DNA of 64,000 bases from Portulaca oleracea (Eukaryota; Streptophyta; Magnoliopsida; Caryophyllales; Portulacaceae): positions 14,187,190 through 14,251,189 of the forward strand of contig CM055887.1 in the NCBI GenBank assembly GCA_029582165.1, written 5' to 3'. Made by a program: the position numbers and the translations under genes. The notes beneath the pieces were generated by a model, which searched no databases, was not told where the DNA came from, and was given only the letters and a program-made list of their open reading frames with translations. This document shows positions 13,801-25,099 of the stretch, piece after piece. The number at the start of each line of letters is the position of its first letter. Position 1 is the first letter of the stretch.

Positions 13801-16800
13801 CAAAAGAAGACAAATCAGATTGAGATTCTTATGTATATTTTGAGCTCAATAGACTAATGAAAATTGTTCTACATATGTGTGTTCTTATTGTAGAACCATC
13901 TCAACCAAAAGCTTAAGTTAATGGTTGAAGCCCCATAAATGGTTTTATACTCTAACATGCCTCCTCACGCGAATGCCCTTTGGGTTTGAAGCGTGGAATG
14001 CTGCAAAGGCCCCTTAACCTTGCGCAAATGAATATGGGAGGTGCTAAGATTTGAACCTGATACCTCTTACTCAGGTCTAACTCTGATACCATGTGGAACC
14101 ATCTCAACCAAAAGCTTAAGCTGATGGTTGAGGCCCCATAAATGGTTTTATAGTCTAACACCTATTAAGCTAATTGAACAACTCTAACAAGACTTCAACA
14201 ATATGAGCCAAAATCAAAACGACATGACCCCTAGACTAACATAAAAAAATAAATAAAAAAAAGGGCAGCCCTGTGCACAAAGCGTCCCGGCAAGCAGGGG
14301 TCCGGGGAAGGGTCCCACCAGAAAGGTGTTATGTTGACAAAACTTGCCATGCATTTCTGCAAGGGGCTTCTTCCAAGAGTTAAACCCTTGACCTCACAAC
14401 TATATAGCAACAGCTCAACCATCGTGCCAAGGCTCCCCTAGACTAACATCCAGCCTCACAAAAATCTCAATGCTGATTCGACCCAATTTCAAGTAATAAG
14501 ACCAAGATCAAATCAAATCAAGCGTACTACAGACTATGTTTGAAATAAATCCACCTCTAGCTTTCAAGTTACTGGGTCAGCTCAATGTGTTAACTCTAAC
14601 ACACCCACTCACCCCAACCCATTAAAACCAACGGAGTCCTTTAATGTGGCTACTTCAATTTCATACCAGTAGAACATGCCATCCATTGGGACAGCCATAA
14701 CTGCAACAATGGTAAATTGGGTACAACTTACTGGTTTATTGCAATGTAGGTAGCCAAATCTCTCGAAATAGCATATAATTGCCCAGTAGCATGCCTAAAG
14801 TACTTGTTTCCTTCCCCACCGAATTTCCAGTGCTCTGGTTCATGGTATCTAACTCCCCTGTTCCATGATCAGCAACCTTCAGAAACATGTATAACCCCCC
14901 TCCTTCCTCCTGCCTCCTGCCTAACGAGAAATGAAAGAAGACAGCTTACTTTTGAGCAAGGATGGGACCAGACTTCATGCAACCAATGTACACCCTAGGC
15001 TTCAGTCGGTATCTGGCTAAAGTCGTCCCTAGGGTTGCTGCAACATTGATGATGAGATAGAAGCTCAATAATCAGCCTGGTTGTGAATATATGCAATACA
15101 TGTAATTATAATATTAAGTAAAAATAAACGAAGGTACTGAAAATACACAACTACCAGTCACCCAATGTATATCCTGCGAGCATGGGACCTGGGAGGATTT
15201 AAATGTAGCGGTCCTCACCTCTACAAGCAAACAGGCCCATGTAGTGAAATAATGTAAAAGTTTCAGATAATTCGAGACATGTTCCTCACCTCTACAAGCA
15301 AAGAGGCCCATGCTGTGAAATATTTCGGGTACAGATAAATATGGATCGGGTATATTTCAGTTTCAGGTGGTTTGCGTCGGTTCCTGGGTGTGCCCGCAAA
15401 TTTTTTTCTGTTTCCCTTTGAAAATGAAATTATCTCTAAATACTTGAATTTGTTCAAATAATATCATTACATTCGCATGATGATAGCTTAAAAATCATTT
15501 AGTGTTAGTTTATAGAAACGATATATAATTGAAGAATTGCATTTATGGCCTAATGGTTAGGAATTACAATCCAAAATAGTTGTTTATCGATTTCAATTAT
15601 TTTTCGCCAGTTTATTTATAATATCAGATGACAGTGTTGCGAAATCAATTAATCAATCAATCTTAAAAATATTACTCATGAACTACCTAGAAAATTACAA
15701 AGATTTGAAACAATGTCAATTTAAAGTGAAACATCAAATCCCCAGTAATGTCACAATCCTAAACAAAACATAACATATTCATCAATCGAATAGTAATTAG
15801 TGAGACCTATTGATGTAGGTGAAGCCGGCGAGCTCATACAAATAGTCACCTTCAAAGTATTGGCCATACATGCATGCATTCGATGTATTTCTCCTTCAAA
15901 TCCCTATTCCAAGAGGAAAGCTACGTACGGTCACTCCAACACAACTTAAATTTATTGGGCATAAGCCGATTTTCAAACCTTTTTTTTTGGGCTACTTTAT
16001 GCCCCCTTCTTAATTGCTCAAAATAGCTGTGACTTGTTCTTCACCATTATTATCAATAAAGTACAGAAATGTAAAAATATAATAGTAAAAGAACATTAGA
16101 AAGGTACCAAAGTATCATTCTTATCAGCTTGAGCCAACAAGTCGGGCGGTTTCGAGTTCCGGTCCGGCTGAACCCTCTAATTTGCGATTTTATTCAGGTT
16201 CAGTGATTTTCAATTTCGGATCGAGAAATCATGTTCAGAACCTAGAATTTTTCAGGAAGGTTTTGGTCGGGGGTCTCTTAGGTCTACTTATTTCCATATA
16301 TTGCAGGCACATTGTAATTAATTTAGCATCATTTATTACCACTTTTCTTCCTTTTTAAAAGTTTTTTCTTACTTTTCATCTACATTACTTTTGGAATTAG
16401 TTTCTTTTATTCATTTTCAGAACTTTTCTTGGAAAATTCCATCTGGTACACTTCACTTTTGACACTTTTCAAGTAGTCAAACCTGAGTTTTGACAGTTTT
16501 TAAATAGTCCAATTTTTAAAATGTTTGTCCAAATGGCGCATCTGCGTTTTTCACATGACCAGTGACCATTCCTTCAGTCTCTCGTTAAATGAACAGGGGA
16601 GAAAAAGTAGTTAGTAACCCATCTTCCCCTTTTTGTTAAATCTAAAAAGAAAAAAAAAAAAGGAAGGCTGGCTTTCATGCATACAAATGGTATGTCCACT
16701 TTCCATAGAGCACGATTAATACTTATTCAGCTACGATAATGTCAGACTTTACAGGATGACTCACAAAACACTTAGTTGGGTGAGACATGAAGGACTAGAA

Positions 16801-19800
16801 TTGAGTTTTGACATAAAATACTAAATCTAATACACCCGCAAGAGTTCTGAATAACGTCAATAATGCCAAATCCAATGATAAACTCACAGGACTTGCAGCA
16901 TCTACTATGAAATAGCACCAGTGCAATAAAGAGGGAGAAGCTTATCACAGAGTCAAGTACAACGACAACCAATAACTGGCAAAAACAATTCTCAGCTTAA
17001 TTTGCTTACTTTTGAACTGGTGAAAACATCACCATTGAGCAAGTTTCTCAAATCAGATAGAGCTAGAGTAAAGTATCCTCTACTTTCCCTTAAAACTAGT
17101 AGGCAAGGGCCCTCATATACATTCACAATCCACTTCAAAGGCGTAAGTTTGGGTACCCTCAACTGAAAATCCAGGGCATGGAGTCAGTGTCAGACTATTT
17201 TTTAAGCGGAATATAAGAAGTTGTAACTTCCTATCCTATACCAGTTGTCCCCCCTCCCCCTCTTTCCTTCCCTTTTTTGCATTTTTTTTGGGGGGGGGGG
17301 GGGGGTGGCAGAGGTCACTACTGATCATGTCATATTACACATTTTTCCTGGAATGAAGAAATTAAGAAAAACCCTCAACATACTAATGAGGCAACCCCCT
17401 AGATAGTATATGAATAGTGTTAAGCCACGAGTAACATATGAAAGAAGGACCATGATACCCATCTTGACTCAAGATGGTTCTTAACCATCTTGAATTGTTC
17501 ATATTTCACATTTTGTAATTTTTATTAATATTTTCTTTAATAATTATATATATTTATCAATTATAATAATATAATACTTATTAGTTAGGTCAAAAAATAT
17601 AATAATAGTCTAATTTTATGAATTTATAGAAGAAAATGCATATTTTATACATAATTTTATATTTATGAAATAATTATTAATAAATAATTATTTTTAAATT
17701 GTTTATAAGTTGTAGTAACACTGAAAATAATAAAACATACCTTTAGAATGATTTAAACACACTTACATTTAACTTTATTAGTGATTTAGAAGAAATGCAA
17801 GATGGTTAAGAACCATCTTGTGTCAAGATGTTTATCATTTTCGATGAAAGAACTTCATACCTATATTTACATGAACATCATCATCAACCTTGACATAAAA
17901 GTCAGCATCCCACAAACCTACAGCTGTGGCAAAGTATTGCTTTGTCTTTGCCGAGAGTTCCATGTAGCCCTCTACGTGTTCCTGCTCATGAATAAAAGCA
18001 GGAAATGTTAGAAAAATCAGAAAGCTTAATTGTCTCTTGTTCAGATTAGAACGGGAAAAAGAGGCACACCAATCTCAAGAAATCTCCATGCATTCTCTCC
18101 TCTGCTTCAATAGCTCTTTCGAGAATTCCACCAGCTAAAGAACTGAGGGCAAGGGATACTATCTCCAGTAAGTTTTACACGGTTTTTATTCGAAGAACAT
18201 CAACAGCACATGACACTTCGAATTGCGATGAAAATTTGAAATATTTCCACACCAAAAATAAAAACCTACCGAGTCTGACACCTGTATCCATATCCATCTA
18301 AGACATCCCTACCAATGTCCAAGTAACATAGACTAAGGGTAACCAGAAGTAACCTGTTAGGCATGAGAACTTCATTGGAAGAGCATACCTGTGGCCTATA
18401 ACAAATCGAATAATAATGCCTTTTTGTTCCTCTAGCTTCTTCCTTTCATCACCTGGTATTTACCAGAACAGCACATATATAAATGCTTTCATTTGTGTGA
18501 GGACAGAAACAACACAAATAGACAAAGGACATTGTGCCAAGATCAGCAAGTATACCTTGTGGCATCCAAGTTGCACGAACTGAATCTCTTCGCTTACGGC
18601 TGTTGAAAGCAGTATTAATCCCTACAACCACTAAATATTTTCTTTTAGTAGTCATCTCTGCTATCTTTACGGTTTCTGATATGGGAGATCCATTCAGGAT
18701 TGTCTCTTGTGCAGCCCTTGCATCAGCTAATTCCGCCTCCAGTGTTGAAATCGTTTTTCCCAATGTCCTGAATCAGACAATCATAATCAACAGATTCTAA
18801 TTGAGCCACTGAAGACCATGAAGGGGAGGATAAAAATAATCCTTTTTCAAGAGGGGAATTTTATCAATCATTAGAAGAGCTTACTTCATAGCATACTCTT
18901 CTGCGGAGAATACTCCAGGAATGCGATTAGATCCATGCTGTATGACCTGCACAGTGATAAACAGAAACATGGGATAAGCGAATAAAAAGTTGTTTTATGG
19001 AGAAATGACATGCGACCAATGACAGAGACATAAAAAGCCCAAAATCATGGAGGAACATTATCATCTCAGAGAAAGAATCAGTTCTTACATTCTTACAGGT
19101 GAGTTCTCGAAGGTCAGCCCACGTGAGAAGTAAATATGAACGAAGAAAAAATTCACAGTTTGAATGTCTTAGCAACTTTGTCTGTACATTGAGTATTAAT
19201 ATTTTGTCGGGTGGCACTGGCTCAGCTAATACAAAACAGGCTTCAAAGTTCAGACTTCACAAAAATCATGAAAAATTGCTAGCATCTTGTTGATAAGCTG
19301 AAGTAATTATTAATTGACAATACCACCACTTATCCACATAACAGTTGAATACTCAATCAAACATATCCAAAGGCAAAAAACAGCTTCTTTGTATTTCTAA
19401 ATTTCATACTATGACGCAGCTCATGGATTCATCACTAGAAGCACCAAGCAGGACTAATAATGCTATCAAGCATCACAAGTGGAATCATACTAGAATTGCG
19501 TTGGCAAGGAAATCTGAAAATTCAAAAATCCATTCAACAGAATTGTGGTTTGACGATAACTTTATAAGAGGATAAAAATGAACACCTGTTTCTTGACATT
19601 GTTCAACATTATTCTTCCTCCTCTGCTTCCAGGAGTACGTGCTACGTTTTTTCTTTCAGGCACTATTGGCATCCTGGAATACAAGTCATGTCATTGCTTA
19701 CAATACAGCAAATATATCTTGAATTCATCACAACCTAAACTTGAAATAAGCGTCATGGAAAAGAATAGAGTATAATGAGAAAGAACGCAATGATAACATG

Positions 19801-22800
19801 GAGAACATTTCCTTTAAGGATAACTATCATAGCTTCTTATTGTTAGATACATTCACTATAGCCAAATGTAATCAATCTCGAATTGAGAACAAACTAGTAT
19901 TCTCCCAAGATCTAGCATTTCCATTCTCCTTATGTCAAACCTAGTCAGGGACAAACTACATGTTTGAACTTTCAAATTATAGGAGCGAATCCTAAATAGG
20001 CAACACCCCCAAATCTGATCCTACTCAAGCAGCACCCATCCATTGGAGGCCCGTGCCTGTTGAGGATAATAGTTGTACATGTTGGTTCCTTGCTTTTCCT
20101 TCTCAGTAGCAAGTTCACCACCAAATTCTCTCCTCTGCTTTGCATGCCGTTACTTTGGCATGTATCAAACAGAACCAAACTGATGAAGAGAAAAGACAGA
20201 AGCTCCATCAAGATTGCTTAAACATCTTCAAAATTTAGGCCATCATGCTGGTCCTCTCACCATCATATGTGCACCTGGCAAAATGGATGACTCAGTCACT
20301 TACGAACCTGTGCAACTCACCTATACCAATAGCATCCATAGCTGCAATGCCAACTCAACACTTGACAAGACTTCCACAGCATTTCAGGGGCTTCTTCGAG
20401 CATCTTTGTAGACGCTAACTTGAAGAAAGGAAGTTTTGCAATCACAATAGAATTTGACAACAATGAGCCCCCAAGCAGTGGCGGATATAGATGTTGAAAT
20501 TAGGGGTATCCAATACATTATCATCCTCATTTGATAAACATATAATTCACAATTTTAATGCTAAAGTATGCTAAATGTTCTATTTTTATTTTTATTTTTT
20601 TGGTTAAGGGTGGCCATTGTCACCCCTACACTTCACACAAATATGCCACTGCCCCGAAGTATTAAATTTACAACAAACCAACAAAGATCTGCCTTAGTAA
20701 CCTGACAATTTAAGTCTAAGGATCTGCAGGGCAATGCTGGTTTCTTTGGATATGATCTTCTCAATTGTCATGCTCTACCATTAGACTAGACCATACTACC
20801 GGAAGTCTCCTTCCTACAAAGCAGAAATTTCATTTCAACTTGGACAAGGTTCTTATTGTACATTAAGCTATAATGATTTCTATAACTGAGATATGTATCA
20901 AAAAATTAGACAAGTGTCTTTCCTGCTATTGCAGACTAGACCGTACTAGCAGAAGATTGATAAGGGGCCATAGGTGAACAACTACGATATACATAAAAAT
21001 CAACCATTTGCAATTTTAAAAACAAAGATTTGAATAGTTCGTCCAACTAGAAATTTTGCATTTTTTTAACACAAACTTAAGCATCACAGAGTCCATATCC
21101 CTGCTGGATTAAAGGGCATCTAACATAATGACACGAAAAATTTGATAAAATGAAGGGTTCTTGCAAGATCATTCTTCCACGAGTGCAATGTATTATACAC
21201 CCACTCATCTAAATTCACTCTTGCCCTAACTTAAAACTTAATCTTTACAATCTTTGGATTCACCGATCCCTTTAATTTGATGCTTTCCAACCCAAGTTGT
21301 CTTTCCATTAAACTCCCCGATGAAGCTACAGATGAACCCCCAAGGGAAACACCAACAACCTCAAGTGAAGCATAATTACACTGTAGGGACTAGGAAATAC
21401 AAAGCATTGTACCCCTGGGAGAATGTTACGGGTCTTATACCATTGCAAGGTATGGGACTTGTCCCACATCGGTAGAATGGGATATCGGTGTGGGGTTTAT
21501 AGATCAAATGGGTTCTCTCTCCTGTCAGACTAGTCTTTTGGGATGAGCTCTCCTGTTTGATCTATAACAGTGGTATCAGAGCCAACTCGGAGTGGTGGCC
21601 CACGGAGTGGGTGGCCTGGGAAGAGCCCAGCCATGACCCAACGTGGCCGTGACCAACGAGGACGCTGGCCCTTAAGAGGGGTCGATTGTTACGGGTCTTA
21701 TACCATTGCAAGGTATGGGACTTGTCCCACATCGGTAGAATGGGATATCGGTGTGGGGTTTATAGATCAAATGGGCTCTCTCTCCTGTCAGACTAGTCTT
21801 TTGGGATGAGCTCTCCTGTTTGATCTGTAACAGAGAAGAACCTCCTTTTGCCTCAGTTTATGACTTTATAAGCTTCCTTCACACTTCACAGCTACGTGTG
21901 CACAAAAGCGCATCAACCGAAGTCGATAGTGGTTGATTACGGACAGAAATCAGACAGCCCCCAAAGTCAGGAAACTAATATAAGAAAGGTTTTGCAGTCA
22001 ACAGCCTTTCCTCATTGGCCCCGTTTGCCAAACGGTTGTTGGTTGTTAGCTGTTTGTATTGGCTGTTTACTATGGCGGTTTGGATTGGCTGGTTGGTTTG
22101 GTTGTTTGGAAAAGTTGTGTTTGGTAAAGTTAGTTGTTTCTGAAAATATATTTCAAATTCCATTTATACCTCTTTATAAATAATACTTTTAGGATGACAT
22201 ATATAAATTTAGACAACTTTTGGACAACAGGGTCGTTTCCATAATAACTCATTTTCAATAGGCTGCTCTAACTAGCCTATTGAAAATTGGTTGATTGGGA
22301 CCAAACAACCAACAAAATAGCTACTTACCAAACACCCAAACAACCTATTTGACACCCTAATAAACCAACTTTTGCAATAGGCTGTTTACCAAATAGGGCC
22401 ATTAGGGATGGCGATGGGTCGGGTTCGGGGCTAGTAGAGTCGTACCCTTACTCGTACCCGTTTTCAAAATCAATACCCTTACCCATATTTAGCGGGTACT
22501 AAAAATTAGTACCCTTACCCGTACCCACAAGGTATGCGGGTATAACGGGTACTATTCGGGTATAAATAAAGATTAAATTATACTACCCATTTTATATCCA
22601 TATGCACAAATTTAATGATCGCATTCGGGTACTTCAACTACAATTTTAGGGCTTGTTTGAGTGCAAGTGGAGGAGTTTAGAGGAACTCTAAACTAGCATC
22701 TTGATAAGAGCGCAAATGGAAAAAGGAAGGAGGAAGTGTATCGACTTTAGAATTTAGATGTAGTGCAATAATATTAATATTGGATTTCATGGTTTTTTTT

Positions 22801-23768
22801 TTTTCAAAATTGTGGGTTGAAAGCATGAAACAGGCTGGGCTAAGTCCAATTGGACGTGGAGTATGGGCTGCATGTGCGAGCACTATGTGAGTTTTTTAAG
22901 AGCGGGTTGGGTCCGGTTGGGTACCCACCAGGTCCTCCTTTGTACCTGTACCCATACCCGACCTGTACCCGCATTTTTTTAAAAAATAGTACCCATACCC
23001 GTTTTCAGGGTTGGGTAGAAGCGGGTACCTGTGGGTACAGATATTATTGTCACCCCTAAGGGCCATTGAATCGGCAATTGTTCCACTGCCTTTTTGAGCC
23101 CTTCATGGGATATACTCCATAGTCTCCATTGCCACTTTCTTCAATCAGAAAGTGGGGGCCGGGGGTGAAATTACTGGACCCTAGGTTTCAGTTCTCCACT
23201 TCTAAAAGTTTTACAAACCCAACAATTCCAAAATTGAACCTGCATATCATCTTTTTCCAGCTTTCGTATCACTCACAAGATGCAACCACTATTTCTAGCT
23301 CAATACATTCCTAGTTTTTTTGCCTTTCACTACTTAAGCAAGAATCTCGTCTTAATATTGGACCAAAACAAAATCCATTTCTGCATCAAACAATTAAAAT
23401 GCCAGCAAGTCCTACTGCCATACTTTAACTCTACAATTAACCAGTTTGACATAAACCCTAACCCAAATCAAACTCCAGATCTCAAACACCAAACCACATT
23501 TCCATACTATAAAGCATACCCTTTGATTATTTAGCGCAAAAAAGCAGTTTAAAGTTGCACAGACAGCTAAGAAGAAAAACCAAAAATTGTGAAATGAATT
23601 GACTGAAAACAAGCTACCCAGTAGCGAGAAACAGAAAAATAACCTGTTAGTGAAGAACATTCCAACACAGAAGCTACCAATGCAGAGGAAAATTACAAAC
23701 TTCCGAGGAAAAAAGTTTCTTGATTGAGCATCATAACCTCCAATTCCAGCTCTACTTTTCAGGGACAT
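9773..23768 (-). CDS. Beta-1,3-galactosyltransferase (GT31, B3GALT-type), 11 exons, 405 aa
   Basis: Minus-strand exons in order: 23768-23644, 19673-19586, 18946-18885, 18767-18556, 18452-18389, 18142-18070, 17981-17861, 15037-14950, 14857-14732, 11619-11510, 9921-9773. They sum to 1218 nt, every phase matches, and every intron is GT-AG. Residues 1-23 are cytosolic, 24-39 form a single membrane anchor (type II Golgi protein), and about 42-130 match the plant N-terminal DUF4094 region. From about 136 the GT31 domain follows: [21 protein letters not shown] (149-163), the Mn/UDP-binding DDD (241-243) in [15 protein letters not shown], the [11 protein letters not shown] stretch (326-336) and LCCGTPP (350-356). 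The cysteine-rich end resembles the family, though CQPHKRM (380-386) is divergent. Members transfer galactose in beta-1,3 linkage to glycoprotein or AGP glycans. The sequence resembles the Arabidopsis B3GALT/GALT31A-like group; the exact orthologue and acceptor are not determined. It appears intact. Confidence 0.92.
10721..10800. repeat. (AAC)n/(AAT)n microsatellite in intron 10
   Basis: A trinucleotide run moving from caa to taa units. Its last nine bases (taataataa, 10792-10800) serve as one copy of the target duplication of the adjacent MITE. Confidence 0.85.
10801..11201. mobile_element. Long-TIR MITE (Mutator-type) in intron 10
   Basis: The 401-bp element has terminal inverted repeats of about 115 bp with roughly 80% identity by eye; each end runs from ggaaaaattggat / ggagaattggat inward to tgcacc. 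Flanking 9-bp repeats taataataa (10792-10800) and taatactaa (11202-11210) match at 8 of 9. Long TIRs with a 9-bp duplication are the hallmark of Mutator-like non-autonomous elements. It has no coding capacity. Confidence 0.8.
11640..12510 (+). other. LTR-like relic in intron 9
   Basis: Palindromic motifs (AACACAAATTGTGTT at 11876-11890; a weaker caacaagggttgtgttg at about 11946) lie upstream of a TATA-like ctatataatcc near 12105 and a downstream frame of 62 codons (12313-12501) that I do not recognise. This arrangement resembles the U3-R of an old LTR element. No partner LTR or target duplication was found. Confidence 0.35.
12821..13340 (+). mobile_element. TRIM-A: miniature LTR retrotransposon in intron 9
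   Basis: LTRs are 12826-13003 (178 bp) and 13152-13335 (184 bp), with perfect 5-bp duplications gaaca at 12821-12825 and 13336-13340. The initiator-Met primer site tggtatcagag (13006-13016) follows the left LTR, and a purine tract gaagggggaga precedes the right LTR. The 148-bp interior has no coding capacity. This is the definition of a terminal-repeat retrotransposon in miniature, mobilised in trans. Confidence 0.95.
13884..14165 (-). mobile_element. TRIM-B: very small LTR retrotransposon in intron 9
   Basis: The two LTRs are 69 bp each (13889-13957 and 14092-14160), tgt...taaca. On the minus strand the primer site TGGTATCAGAG reads at 14091-14081, directly beside the right LTR, and a purine run lies beside the left LTR. 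Flanks cttat and cctat (4 of 5 identical) are the probable target duplication. At 272 bp overall it is at the low end for LTR elements. Confidence 0.88.
14233..14449 (-). mobile_element. Au-type SINE in intron 9
   Basis: Read on the minus strand from about 14439 to 14243, it starts GGGGAGCCTTGGCACGATGG (Pol III box A region). It has a degraded box B (GGTTTAACTC), then CTTGCAGAAATGCA and CCCTTCCCCGGACCC, and ends GGGCTGCCC followed by a T-rich tail. These are diagnostic segments of the plant Au SINE as I recall it. Direct repeats agactaacat (14233-14242 and 14440-14449, extendable to 15 bp) are the target duplication. Confidence 0.88.
15120..15260 (-). mobile_element. TS-like SINE 3' fragment in intron 7
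   Basis: The minus strand reads CCTCCCAGGTCCC...GCAGGATATACATTGGGTG...GTAGTTGTG, similar to the 3' half of tRNA-derived plant SINEs that end in TTG repeats. A segment with cctcacctctacaagcaaa is repeated in direct orientation at about 15216 and about 15286, so part of the region is duplicated. Confidence 0.5.
17280..17307. repeat. Poly(T)/poly(G) run in intron 7
   Basis: About eight T are followed by about 18 G. Long poly-G is rare in this AT-rich window and could form quadruplex DNA or reflect assembly uncertainty. Confidence 0.8.
17460..17830. mobile_element. Hairpin-ended AT-rich MITE in intron 7
   Basis: Terminal inverted repeats 17460-17492 and 17798-17830 match with one mismatch over 33 bp. 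Each terminus also contains its own perfect 10-bp inverted repeat, CAAGATGGTT / AACCATCTTG, with a 3-nt spacer. Similarity continues outward to an ATGATA match on both sides. No clean target duplication was identified. The right end lies 30 bp from the donor side of exon 7. Confidence 0.8.
21419..21837 (+). mobile_element. TRIM-C: miniature LTR retrotransposon in intron 1
   Basis: LTRs 21424-21569 and 21687-21832 are both 146 bp, and I count two differences. A perfect target duplication gagaa lies at 21419-21423 and 21833-21837. The primer site tggtatcagagcc (21571-21583) follows the left LTR, and the purine tract aagagggg precedes the right LTR. The interior is 117 bp and non-coding. High LTR identity suggests the youngest of the three TRIMs in this gene. 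Confidence 0.95.
22014..22403. mobile_element. Outer MITE (Harbinger/Tourist-like) in intron 1
   Basis: The element (22017-22400) begins ggccccgtttgccaaac and ends, on the opposite strand, GGCCCTATTTGGTAAAC. A 3-bp att duplication flanks it (22014-22016 and 22401-22403). The TIR and 3-bp duplication fit Harbinger/Tourist-type elements, although the usual TTA/TAA is not seen, so the superfamily is tentative. Confidence 0.65.
22396..23067. mobile_element. hAT-like MITE with GGGTA-rich ends, inserted at the edge of the outer MITE
   Basis: Body is about 22404-23059. One end begins AGGGATGGCGATGGG and the other, on the opposite strand, TTAGGGGTGACAATAAT. Both ends are rich in repeated gtacccg / cgggta motifs. 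The 8-bp sequence gggccatt at 22396-22403 recurs at 23060-23067, as expected for hAT insertion. The exact terminal base is ambiguous. Confidence 0.7.
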
Positions 23769-24662
23769 TTTTGCTCCCCTTTTCCTGGATTCACTCTGAG
23801 TAAGCACACAGACAGAGAGCGAGAAACTGAGAATTGTATGGCAAATGGCAATGCTACTGACAGTGGATAGTTTGCTTATGGGATACAAGTCAAAATCAGA
23901 CCACCAATCTCCCTTTTCTTTTTAAATTGAGGTTGGTTCAGGTAGTTTTTATGTGACTCCTGTGACCTGTCCTTATTTCTTCGGACAATTATTTTGCTTT
24001 TAAATGCATTTCATGTTCAACTTGGACTATTTGGATATATGATAATTGATTTTCTATGCGTTAATTATGATTTCCACTCAATTCAATCCTTTTTTTTTAA
24101 ATGGACACTCACTTCAATATATTAACACATTCATAAATTAATTGGAATAATATTTTAATAAGTGTGTATTTATTTTCAACCACATCCTCATTTATTCCTA
24201 ATTTGAATTAGCACATAATAAATAAGAAAGTTGGAAATTAATAAAGACATTTTGAGATTGTTTAGCCAAACTCTTTTACAACTTTTGAGTAAAAGAAATA
24301 GAAATTATGTCAAACAAGTAATATCTTTAAAGTAACTTCCAGATTTTTTGAAGTCAAAAATAGTTTTCATGGTACAAGAGCTATAACTTTGTTTTGGAAA
24401 TTTTGGATTTTAAATTTTTAACTTCTCAGAACTAACAGGGGTTTTATGATATCTTAGAAAAGCTTAAAGCAACTCTCCACCACCTTACGAGGGTACGCCC
24501 CATCTCTCTCCTCTTGTACAACATTGTTGCAAGTAGCCATAGATGGAACTAGGAATCGATCGCCATGGATCCTAAGTTAACGAATTATCTGCTCCTTCAT
24601 ACCCATTCACTTGATCTGGTTTTAGCATCTTTAATTTTCAATTTGGTATTTCATTGTGTGAA
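23769..24662. other. Upstream region of the galactosyltransferase
   Basis: This stretch lies between the start codon (23768, minus strand) and the 5' LTR of Copia-2, so it should contain the promoter and 5' UTR. No clear TATA box was identified. The frame continuing upstream and downstream of exon 1 is not conserved coding sequence. Confidence 0.45.
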
Positions 24663-25099
24663 AGTTAGAAGATCAATTCATGCATATGCATGTAGCTATT
24701 TTTCAAGAATTAGTGGAGTGTTCTGTTTCTGGTTTTTTTTTTTTTTTTTGGTTTTTTTTAGGAGACAAGGGTATAGTGGGCTTAGTGCAGATTAGGAATG
24801 TTAGGTTACTGTGTCTCTCTGTTTCCTATTTGCCTATAAAATGTATCAGAATTTGAATGAAGAATACAACATTGAGAGACATCTTTTTTCTCCTTTCAGC
24901 CTCAATCTTCGAGTACTGGAAATTTCAGTTTTTTTGCATCAGTGGTATCAGACCCAGGTTGGGCTTCTTTTTCCCCACACAAAAAAAAAGGCAGTAGCTT
25001 TTTCTCCCAGCCTTCTTTATGGCCTCAGACTACAACAATCTCATCTAACTTGCAATCCCACGTTTTGATTGTCACTATGACCATTAGAGCATGTTAATG

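Noticed and set aside
23412..23888. 158-codon minus-strand open frame
   Set aside because: Only 23644-23768 within it is coding (exon 1 with the membrane anchor). The part before is upstream leader and the part after is intron following a GT donor; phases of all later exons fit only that boundary.
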